Below are positions 9,104 to 16,595 of a stretch of 64,000 nt of DNA, piece by piece. Numbering within the stretch: the first letter of the stretch is position 1; each line of letters starts with the position of its first letter. The position numbers and the translations under genes were made by a program. Source of the stretch: an uncultured Prevotella sp. (GTDB lineage Bacteria > Bacteroidota > Bacteroidia > Bacteroidales > Bacteroidaceae); contig UQFS01000020.1 of assembly GCA_900540375.1 (NCBI GenBank), positions 1-64,000 on the forward strand, given 5' to 3'. The notes beneath the pieces are model-generated. The model saw only the letters and a program-made list of their open reading frames with translations. It was not told the DNA's origin and did not search any database.

Positions 9104-10171
9104 ATGAATAAGATTAAACATATTACTTGCATCGTCTTGTTGCTGTTGCTGGCATTGCCTGTATCGGTGTTTGCCTCTGACGGTGGCAAGTTGAATACTT
9201 CACAGATTGTGGTAGGACACATCAAAGATTCCTATGAGTGGCATGTAACCGATATAGGTAAGCAGCATGTCATCATCAATCTGCCTATCATTGTCAAGAG
9301 CTCTACGGGTTGGCATGTATTCAGTTCTTCACTCTTTTCTGAGGAAGCAGATGCAAAAGGATATCGGCATGGTCCCTATAACTTGGCTATCGCCACTACG
9401 GGTGACCATACAGGTAAGATCGTGGAGTTGCAGGGCGGTCAGGAGGTCGTGCCCTTTGATATCAGTATTACCAAGACTGTGGCGGTGCTCTTTATCGATG
9501 CGATCATCCTGCTCCTTTGTATCTTGATACCAGCAAGATGGTATCGTCATCACAAGGCGAGCGACCCGGCTCCGGGAGGCTTTACCGGATTTGTCGAGAT
9601 GCTTGTAAGTTTTGTTGAGGAAAATATTGTAAAGCCTGGAGTAGGCGAGGGTTACGAGAAATATTCTCCATACCTGATGACATGTTTTTTCTTTATTCTT
9701 ACTTGTAATCTGATGGGTGTAGTGCCCTTCCCTCCAGGCGGCGGAAATGTGACAGGCAACATTGCCGTGACCTTCTTCTTGGCTCTGTGTACGTTTGTCA
9801 TTACACAGCTCAGTGGTACGAGGCATTATTGGAAAGACATCTTTTGGCCAGACGTGCCAAAGGCCTTGAAGATTTTCCCCTTGATTCCTTTGATTGAATT
9901 TGTTGGTATCTTCACGAAACCTTTTGCATTGATGATCCGACTCTTCGCCAACATGATGGCAGGACATGCCATCGCTCTGTCGCTTACTTGCATCATCTTC
10001 GTTGTAGCTGCCATCGGTGGCGCGACATTCTATGGAATGACAGCATTGAGCGTCTTGATGAGCATCTTCATGATGTGCTTGGAGTTGTTGGTTTGCTTCA
10101 TTCAGGCAATGGTCTTTACCATGTTGAGTTCCATCTTCATCGGTTTGGCTCGCGTGAAGTCAGAGGAATAA
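9104..10171 (+). CDS. atpB: F1F0 ATP synthase subunit a
   Basis: Stator subunit carrying the proton half-channels. 355 residues, longer than the E. coli 271 because it starts with a cleavable signal peptide (ending SVFA about residue 25) and a ~100-residue periplasmic segment before the first core helix. The essential Arg is visible in KPFALMIRLFANMMAGH (Arg about residue 279). The extended N terminus is common in Bacteroidetes. It follows the small membrane protein by 12 bases. Confidence 0.95.
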   Translation: MNKIKHITCIVLLLLLALPVSVFASDGGKLNTSQIVVGHIKDSYEWHVTDIGKQHVIINLPIIVKSSTGWHVFSSSLFSEEADAKGYRHGPYNLAIATTGDHTGKIVELQGGQEVVPFDISITKTVAVLFIDAIILLLCILIPARWYRHHKASDPAPGGFTGFVEMLVSFVEENIVKPGVGEGYEKYSPYLMTCFFFILTCNLMGVVPFPPGGGNVTGNIAVTFFLALCTFVITQLSGTRHYWKDIFWPDVPKALKIFPLIPLIEFVGIFTKPFALMIRLFANMMAGHAIALSLTCIIFVVAAIGGATFYGMTALSVLMSIFMMCLELLVCFIQAMVFTMLSSIFIGLARVKSEE

Positions 10172-10234
10172 CCCGAGTAGAGTTAGTTAGTAGAATAATA
10201 AAAAATTAAAATAAACACATTAAACTTTAAAGCT

Positions 10235-10480
10235 ATGATTTCAACATTATTATTGGCAGCCGCCGCAGATGGCGTTGCAAAGTTAGGTGCCGGTGTCGGC
10301 GCAGGTCTCGCAGCTATTGGTGCAGGTATCGGTATTGGTCGCATTGGTGGCCAGGCTATGGATGCTATGGCTCGCCAGCCTGAGGTGATGAATAAGATTT
10401 TCACCAATATGATTGTAGCTGCCGCCCTTATCGAGGGTGTTGCTCTGTTCGCTGTGGTGGTAGCATTCCTTTGCATCTAA
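10235..10480 (+). CDS. atpE: F1F0 ATP synthase subunit c
   Basis: 81 residues: two transmembrane helices joined by the polar loop ARQPE. The ion-carrying Glu67 is in ALIEGVALF. The Ser/Thr neighbours and inner-helix Gln that mark sodium-binding c-rings are missing, so protons are the predicted ion. The N-terminal helix has the GxGxGxG-type packing motif (GAGLAAIGAGIGIG). Confidence 0.96.
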   Translation: MISTLLLAAAADGVAKLGAGVGAGLAAIGAGIGIGRIGGQAMDAMARQPEVMNKIFTNMIVAAALIEGVALFAVVVAFLCI

Positions 10481-10505
10481 TCAATCAAGATAATCATTAC
10501 TGCGT

Positions 10506-11021
10506 ATGGATTTGTTAATGCCAAGCACGGGTCTTCTTTTTTGGATGACCATTGTCTTCTTAGTCGTGCTGGCCGTGTTGTGGAAATGGGGCTTCCCTGC
10601 CATCACCAAGATGGTGAAGGAGCGAAAGGACTACATCGACGACAGTCTGAGAAAGGCGCATGAGGCCAATGAGAAGCTCGCTCACATCCAACAAGAAGGA
10701 GAATCCATTCTGCAGGAAGCACGTGAGAGGCAGGCCTCCATATTGAAGGAGGCCACTGCTACTCGCGAGGCCATAGTGGCAAAGGCTCAGACACAGGCTA
10801 AAGATGAAGGGGCACGACTTCTCACCGATGCGAAGGCAGAAATTGAGAATGAAAAGCGCCAGGCTATTGGTGAGATTCGCTCGCAAGTAGCTGAGTTGTC
10901 TGTGAAAATCGCAGAGAAGATCTTGCGGGAAAAGCTTTCTGCCGACGACAAGCAGATGGATTTGATTGATAAACTGCTGGATGAGGTGTCGAAAGACGAA
11001 GTAAAGAGTGATGTTCATTAA
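10506..11021 (+). CDS. atpF: F1F0 ATP synthase subunit b
   Basis: 171 residues: one N-terminal membrane helix (LLFWMTIVFLVVLAVLWKWG) and a long charged coiled coil, the peripheral stalk. Length is slightly above the usual 156-165. It lies 25 bases after atpE and 14 before atpH. Confidence 0.95.
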   Translation: MDLLMPSTGLLFWMTIVFLVVLAVLWKWGFPAITKMVKERKDYIDDSLRKAHEANEKLAHIQQEGESILQEARERQASILKEATATREAIVAKAQTQAKDEGARLLTDAKAEIENEKRQAIGEIRSQVAELSVKIAEKILREKLSADDKQMDLIDKLLDEVSKDEVKSDVH

Positions 11022-11035
11022 TTGATTGTAAGCGT

Positions 11036-11572
11036 ATGGATATAGGAGTAATCTCAGTAAGATATGCCCGTGCACTGCTCGATAGTGCGGTGGCAATGAA
11101 ACTGGATGAAGATGTTTATCAGGAGATGAAGATACTTTGCAAGAGTTTTCTGGATGTCCCTGATTTCCGATTCACCATCGATAATCCTATGCTTGCAAAG
11201 GATAAGAAGCTGCAGCTGATCATAACGGCCTGCGGTGGAAAGGTCACAGACCTGACAAAGCATTTCTTCCAGATCGTTCTTCGGGAAGATCGGGAAAGCG
11301 TTTTGCAGTTCATGGCAAATTCTTATCTCTCCCTTTACCGACGGATGAAGCATGTCACCCAGGGAAAATTGATCACTGCTGTTGCTGTCTCTCCCGAAAC
11401 GGAACAAAAGATGAAACGTATGGTAGAGAGCAAGACGCATGGCAGTGTGGAGTTCAATACCGAGGTGGATCCTAATATTATTGGTGGGTTTATCCTTGAA
11501 TATGATACTTATAGAATGGACGCCAGCGTGAAGACAAAACTTCACCAAGTGCTGGCAACCTTGAGAAAATAA
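11036..11572 (+). CDS. atpH: F1F0 ATP synthase subunit delta
   Basis: 178 residues, the OSCP/delta subunit joining the peripheral stalk to the top of F1. Typical features: N-terminal helical domain starting DIGVISVRYARALLD, and the C-terminal motif DPNIIGGFILEYDTYRMDAS. It is placed between atpF and atpA with 12-14 base gaps. Confidence 0.94.
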   Translation: MDIGVISVRYARALLDSAVAMKLDEDVYQEMKILCKSFLDVPDFRFTIDNPMLAKDKKLQLIITACGGKVTDLTKHFFQIVLREDRESVLQFMANSYLSLYRRMKHVTQGKLITAVAVSPETEQKMKRMVESKTHGSVEFNTEVDPNIIGGFILEYDTYRMDASVKTKLHQVLATLRK

Positions 11573-11584
11573 AGAATTGAAAGA

Positions 11585-13171
11585 ATGTCAGACAAAATAA
11601 AACCAAGTGAAGTGTCGGAAGTCCTCGAAAAGGAACTTCAGGGCATCAACGCAGAAAACCAGTTCGACGAAGTGGGTACGGTGCTCACCGTAGCCGATGG
11701 TGTAGCGCGTGTCTACGGTTTGCGCAACGTCGAGGCATCCGAGCTGCTCGAATTTGAGAATGGTACGATGGCCATTGTCATGAACTTGGAGGAAGACAAT
11801 GTGGGTTGTGTGCTTCTCGGTCCTACCGCAGGTATTAAGGAGGGTGAGAAAGTAAAGCGCACGCATCATATTGCCTCTATCCGTGTCAATGACAATTTCT
11901 TAGGTCGTGTCGTAGATCCATTGGGCAGACCTATTGACGGAAAGGGTGACATCGACTTGACGGATTCCTTCGAGATGCCATTGGACCGTAAGGCACCGGG
12001 CGTTATCTATCGTCAGCCAGTGAAGGAACCGCTCCAGATTGGATTGAAGGCTGTGGACTCGATGATTCCTATCGGTCGTGGACAGCGTGAGTTGATCATC
12101 GGTGACCGTCAGACTGGAAAGACAGCAATCGCTGTTGATACCATCATCAATCAGAAGAGTAACTACGAGGCTGGTAAGCCCGTTTATTGCATCTACGTCG
12201 CAATCGGTCAGAAGGCCAGTACTGTTGCTGCTCTCGTCCAGACTTTGCGTGAGCATGGCGCACTTCCTTACACCATCGTTGTGAGTGCCACGGCTGCCGA
12301 TCCTGCAGCTATGCAGTATTATGCTCCTTTTGCCGGTGCAGCCATTGGTGAGTATTTCCGTGACAGAGGTATGGATGCTCTTGTCGTCTATGATGACCTA
12401 TCAAAGCAGGCTGTTGCCTATCGTGAGGTCTCTTTGATTTTGCGTCGTCCATCCGGTCGTGAGGCTTATCCTGGTGATGTATTCTATCTCCACTCTCGTC
12501 TTCTTGAGCGTGCCGCACGTATCAATGACCAGCAGGAAGTGGCTGAGCAGATGAACGATCTGCCCGAGTGTATGAAGGATCATGTCAAAGGTGGTGGCTC
12601 GCTGACAGCTCTGCCAATCATTGAGACACAGGCAGGCGATGTGAGCGCATATATTCCTACGAATGTTATCTCCATTACCGATGGTCAGATCTACCTGGAG
12701 ACCGATCTCTTCAATCAGGGCTTCCGTCCCGCCATCAATGTCGGTATCTCTGTGAGCCGTGTCGGTGGTAGTGCTCAGATCAAGAGTATGAAGAAAGTAG
12801 CCGGTACACTGAAGATCGATATGGCACAGTATCGTGAGTTGGAGGCTTTCTCGAAGTTCTCCAGCGATATGGATCCGGTAACAGCAATGACCATTGACCG
12901 TGGTCGAAAGAACAACCAGTTGCTTATTCAGCCTCAGTATAGTCCTATGCCGGTTGGCGAACAGGTAGCTATTATCTATTGTGGTGTTCATGGTTTGATG
13001 CATGATGTACCCGTCAATCAGGTGCGTGCTTGCCAGGATCAGTTTTTGGAGCAGATGCGTACACAGCACAGTGACATTCTTGACACTTTGGCTGCTGGTA
13101 AACTTACCGACGAGTGTACAAATACCATCGAATCGGTAATGGCTAATGTCGTTGGTCAATTCAAAAAGTAG
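11585..13171 (+). CDS. atpA: F1F0 ATP synthase subunit alpha
   Basis: 528 residues. The P-loop GDRQTGKT is at residues 173-180, with VYVAIGQKAS and the ALPIIETQAGDVSAYIPTNVISITDGQ block of alpha subunits following. Length is a little over the usual ~510. Non-catalytic nucleotide-binding subunit of F1. ORFs on the opposite strand here (for example 12401-13159) are codon-bias shadows. Confidence 0.97.
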   Translation: MSDKIKPSEVSEVLEKELQGINAENQFDEVGTVLTVADGVARVYGLRNVEASELLEFENGTMAIVMNLEEDNVGCVLLGPTAGIKEGEKVKRTHHIASIRVNDNFLGRVVDPLGRPIDGKGDIDLTDSFEMPLDRKAPGVIYRQPVKEPLQIGLKAVDSMIPIGRGQRELIIGDRQTGKTAIAVDTIINQKSNYEAGKPVYCIYVAIGQKASTVAALVQTLREHGALPYTIVVSATAADPAAMQYYAPFAGAAIGEYFRDRGMDALVVYDDLSKQAVAYREVSLILRRPSGREAYPGDVFYLHSRLLERAARINDQQEVAEQMNDLPECMKDHVKGGGSLTALPIIETQAGDVSAYIPTNVISITDGQIYLETDLFNQGFRPAINVGISVSRVGGSAQIKSMKKVAGTLKIDMAQYRELEAFSKFSSDMDPVTAMTIDRGRKNNQLLIQPQYSPMPVGEQVAIIYCGVHGLMHDVPVNQVRACQDQFLEQMRTQHSDILDTLAAGKLTDECTNTIESVMANVVGQFKK

Positions 13172-13183
13172 AGGAGGTAGTCT

Positions 13184-14155
13184 ATGCCATCGTTAAAAGA
13201 GATCAAAACACGTATCGCTTCAGTGCAAAGCACCCGTAAGATTACGAGTGCTATGAAAATGGTGGCCTCTTCTAAGTTGCATCACGCTCAAACGGCTATT
13301 CAGAATATGCTCCCTTATGAAAATATGTTGGAGCATATTCTAAAGTCTTTCTTAGTTTCCATGCATGATGTTCAGACTCCTTATGACGAGGACAACCGCA
13401 AGATCAAGCATGTGGCTCTCATTGTGTTTTCTTCCAACAGTTCTCTGTGTGGAGGTTATAATGCGAATGTCATCAGGATGATGCAGAATGCGGTTGACGA
13501 ATATAAGAAGCAGGGCGTGGAAGATATCCTTGTGTATCCGGTTGGACGCAAGGTCATGGAAAAGGCTACAAAGTTAGGTTATCATGTGGCTGGTGATTTT
13601 GTGGAATTGGCAGATAAACCTTCAGCAGCTCCTTGTGCAGCGATTGCCAAGGAGTTGGCAGAGAAGTTTGCCAAACATGAAGTGGACAAAGTGGAGATAA
13701 TCTATCACCACTTCAAGAGTGCCGGCACACAGATTCTAACGCGAAGTACCTTCTTGCCTATAGATTTGTCAACAGAGAATATTGGTGCAGACAATGATCG
13801 CGATTTGTCTTCCAATGAGGTGACGGCTAAGGCTCAGGCTTATCTTCGGAAGCGCAGACAGTCTGAGGATAGACAGGATCAAGAGGTGAAGCCATTGAAT
13901 GATGACTTCATAGTGGAGCCGGACTTAGAGTCTGTACTTTCTGTCTTGATTCCAAAGCAGTTGAATTTGATGGTTTACACGGCTCTCCTCGACAGCAATG
14001 CTTCCGAACATGCCGCACGTATGGTCGCTATGCAGACTGCAACGGACAACGCTGATGAGATCTTGAAAGAGTTGAAACTTCAGTACAACAAGAGTCGTCA
14101 GGCAGCTATTACAAGCGAGATGCTTGATATTGTTGGAGGTAGCGTGAACAACTAA
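13184..14155 (+). CDS. atpG: F1F0 ATP synthase subunit gamma
   Basis: Central rotor shaft. 323 residues, longer than the usual ~290. N-terminal helix motif MPSLKEIKTRIASVQSTRKI and C-terminal helix with SEHAARMVAMQTATDNADE are both present. The extra length is a charged insertion at about residues 205-240 (including AYLRKRRQSEDRQDQEVKP) before the C-terminal helix. It ends the operon; a strong terminator follows. Confidence 0.95.
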   Translation: MPSLKEIKTRIASVQSTRKITSAMKMVASSKLHHAQTAIQNMLPYENMLEHILKSFLVSMHDVQTPYDEDNRKIKHVALIVFSSNSSLCGGYNANVIRMMQNAVDEYKKQGVEDILVYPVGRKVMEKATKLGYHVAGDFVELADKPSAAPCAAIAKELAEKFAKHEVDKVEIIYHHFKSAGTQILTRSTFLPIDLSTENIGADNDRDLSSNEVTAKAQAYLRKRRQSEDRQDQEVKPLNDDFIVEPDLESVLSVLIPKQLNLMVYTALLDSNASEHAARMVAMQTATDNADEILKELKLQYNKSRQAAITSEMLDIVGGSVNN

Positions 14156-14180
14156 CAGAGACAAGCAAGATGCTATAAGA

Positions 14181-14226
14181 TAAGGCCTGTGTATCGAATG
14201 GTGGTTGCACAGGCCTTATTTTTTTG
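14181..14226 (+). terminator. Terminator of the ATP synthase operon
   Basis: Perfect 11-bp stem TAAGGCCTGTG (14181-14191) / CACAGGCCTTA (14208-14218) followed by seven T. Confidence 0.92.
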
Positions 14227-14282
14227 AAATGTTTCTATGACGTGTCTTGCTTTTTGGGGAAACGTAGCAATCAGGTGTCTTA

Positions 14283-14717
14283 TCATTTGATGAATGTGAG
14301 TTCTTTGGGCATCTTTTGCCACTTACGGTTTCTTGCAATTTTGATCGTACTTCCTTCGCCTTGCCGGAGGATGAAGGTAGAATCATTGACTTTAGTCAGG
14401 GTAGCTTTTAAGTCCTCACTTCCATAGTCGTTAATGATCTCTATTTCTGCAAGGTGATCGTTCTTGATGGTAGCGGAGGTGAACAGCCATTTTCTTCCAT
14501 CCTGGCAATCACCGAAGTAACCGGCCATCTCACCATATACTTCCTGTTTAGGAACGATGACATTCTGATGGTAGAAGTCGATTTGGAGATAGACGTTATA
14601 CTCTTTATTATATAAGTAACCTTTGAAGGAAGTTGTGTCTGCATCAGTCTTTTGTATCTGTGCCATCATGGGCAAGCAGAAGAGGGTGATGAACGCTATG
14701 AATAGTAATTTTCTCAT
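14283..14717 (-). CDS. Small secreted protein of unknown function
   Basis: 144 residues with a clear signal peptide (MRKLLFIAFITLFCLPMMAQ). The mature part is beta-rich with alternating polar and hydrophobic residues (VYLQIDFYHQNVIVP, STIKIARNRKWQKMP). I do not recognise a family. It has its own promoter (14740-14771) and is divergent from the glycogen synthase gene, with the two promoters about 30 bases apart. Probably periplasmic or surface exposed. Confidence 0.7.
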   Translation of the reverse strand: MRKLLFIAFITLFCLPMMAQIQKTDADTTSFKGYLYNKEYNVYLQIDFYHQNVIVPKQEVYGEMAGYFGDCQDGRKWLFTSATIKNDHLAEIEIINDYGSEDLKATLTKVNDSTFILRQGEGSTIKIARNRKWQKMPKELTFIK

Positions 14718-14739
14718 AATATATGCTAATTTATTGTGG

Positions 14740-14771
14740 CAAAGGTAGGTGAATATTTCGATTGCACCAAA
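14740..14771 (-). promoter_or_regulatory. Promoter of the small secreted protein gene
   Basis: On the minus strand TTTG (14771-14768) and TACCTTTG (14747-14740), spaced 20 bases; 23 bases before the start codon. Confidence 0.72.
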
Positions 14772-14798
14772 TATTTTATAAAATAGTAGCTATTTATA

Positions 14799-14830
14799 TT
14801 TGCTTATTGCTATTTTTTATATTACCTTTG
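14799..14830 (+). promoter_or_regulatory. Promoter of the glycogen synthase gene
   Basis: TTTG at 14799-14802 and TACCTTTG at 14823-14830, spaced 20 bases. It lies inside the upstream open extension of the reading frame, which shows that translation starts at 14857 and not at 14800. Confidence 0.8.
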
Positions 14831-14856
14831 CAAGTATAGAAGCACATTATAGTAAT

Positions 14857-16536
14857 ATGACAGAGGGCAAGTTGTTTCCAGACTATATTTTCGAATCTAG
14901 TTGGGAAGTATGTAATAAGGTCGGTGGTATATACACGGTGTTGTCCACAAGGGCCAAGACGCTGCAAACAAAGATGCACGACCATATCATTTTTATTGGT
15001 CCTGATTGCTGGGGTACGCAGAGAAGTCCTTATTTTCAAGAGGATGCCTCCCTGTTTACAGATTGGAAGATTCAGTCTAAAAAGGAAGGTTTGGTATTGA
15101 AGATTGGCAGGTGGTCTGTACCTGGTAATCCTATAGCAATCCTTGTAGACTTCACACAATACTATGCACAGAAGAATGAGCTGTATACACAGCTGTGGGA
15201 AGATTTCCAGGTAGATAGCTTGCATGCTTATGGCGATTATGACGAAGCAGCCATGTTCTCATATGGTGCCGCAAAAGTAGTGGAGAGTTTCTATCACTTT
15301 TATCTGGGCAGCCAATACAAAGTCATTTATCATGGTAATGAGTGGATGACAGGCTTGGGATTGCTTTATATCCGTAAGTATCTTCCGGCAGTAGCCACAT
15401 TGTTCACTACGCATGCCACCAGCATTGGACGTAGCATCGCAGGCAACAATAAGCCGCTCTATGACTATCTCTTTGCCTACAATGGTGATCAGATGGCCGG
15501 TGAACTGAACATGCAGAGCAAACATTCTATTGAGAAGCAGACCGCTCTTCATGTCGATTGCTTCACAACGGTGAGTGACATCACGGCGAAAGAGTGCAAG
15601 GAATTGTTGGACAAGCCGGTGGATGTGGTTCTGCCTAATGGCTTCGAGAACGATTTCGTGCCAAGAGGGGAGGAGTTTACACGTAAGAGAAAGATTGCGC
15701 GCAAGCGCGCATTTGCTATTGCCAATGCTTTGCTTGGTCAAGACTTTGATGATGAGACTCTGATTGTTTCCACCAGTGGCCGCTATGAGTTCCGCAACAA
15801 AGGTGTGGATGTCTATATTGAGGCAATGAACCGCTTGCTACGCGATGATCAGTTAAAGCGTCCTGTGCTTGCCTTCATCGAAGTGCCCGGTTGGGTAGGT
15901 GAGCCGCGGAAGGATCTTCAAGAGCGCTTGGCCAGTGGAAAACATTTCGATACACCACTGGAAGTGCCACAGATCACGCACTGGTTACATAACATGAGCC
16001 ACGACCAGGTCTTAGGCATGCTCAAATATCTCGATATGCAGAATCGGAAAGAAGATCGTGTGAAGCTTATCTTCCTTCCTTGCTATCTTACTGGAGATGA
16101 TGGCATTGTCAACCTGAGTTATTATGATGTAGTCTTGGGTAATGATCTTTGCATCTACCCATCCTATTACGAGCCTTGGGGATATACGCCATTAGAGGCA
16201 ATCGCTTTCCATGTACCGTGTATCACCACAGACCTTTCCGGCTTTGGATTATGGGTGAACAAAGAGCTTGGACATTCTGGAGAAATCGAGGATGGTGTAA
16301 AGGTTATCCATCGTACGGATTATAATTATTCCGAGGTGGCCGACAATATCAAAGACACGGTGGCTGCGTTCTCCGCCTTCAGCCCAGAAGAAGTAAAGAA
16401 GAGCCGGATGAGTGCGGAGCGTTTCTCCAGAAAGGCACTTTGGAGCAATTTCATTAAGTACTACGAGGAAGCATATGGCATCGCTTTAAAGAAGGCTGAA
16501 GAGCGTAAAGGAGTTAGTGAAGCCGAAAGCAAATAA
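14857..16536 (+). CDS. Glycogen synthase, GT3-like
   Basis: Elongates alpha-1,4 glucan from a nucleotide-activated glucose. 559 residues from the ATG at 14857 (MTEGKLFPDYIFESSWEVCN). Motifs: EVCNKVGGIYTVLSTRA near the N terminus (sugar-nucleotide binding), HGNEWMTGLGLLYIR, ATSIGRSIAGN, and YEPWGYTPLEAIAFHVPCITTD, which carries the catalytic acidic pair. This layout is that of the eukaryote-like GT3 synthases rather than the GT5 GlgA of E. coli. The start is set by the promoter at 14823. It is followed by glycogen phosphorylase after 59 bases. Confidence 0.9.
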   Translation: MTEGKLFPDYIFESSWEVCNKVGGIYTVLSTRAKTLQTKMHDHIIFIGPDCWGTQRSPYFQEDASLFTDWKIQSKKEGLVLKIGRWSVPGNPIAILVDFTQYYAQKNELYTQLWEDFQVDSLHAYGDYDEAAMFSYGAAKVVESFYHFYLGSQYKVIYHGNEWMTGLGLLYIRKYLPAVATLFTTHATSIGRSIAGNNKPLYDYLFAYNGDQMAGELNMQSKHSIEKQTALHVDCFTTVSDITAKECKELLDKPVDVVLPNGFENDFVPRGEEFTRKRKIARKRAFAIANALLGQDFDDETLIVSTSGRYEFRNKGVDVYIEAMNRLLRDDQLKRPVLAFIEVPGWVGEPRKDLQERLASGKHFDTPLEVPQITHWLHNMSHDQVLGMLKYLDMQNRKEDRVKLIFLPCYLTGDDGIVNLSYYDVVLGNDLCIYPSYYEPWGYTPLEAIAFHVPCITTDLSGFGLWVNKELGHSGEIEDGVKVIHRTDYNYSEVADNIKDTVAAFSAFSPEEVKKSRMSAERFSRKALWSNFIKYYEEAYGIALKKAEERKGVSEAESK

Positions 16537-16595
16537 TCGCTGAGAGGCTAAAGGATAAGGATAATTATTAAAAATCAGACAAAAATTGTAGCGTT

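Noticed and set aside
10235..10480. Sodium-type ATP synthase c-ring
   Set aside because: The residues beside Glu67 are Gly-Val, without the Ser/Thr and Gln needed for sodium binding.
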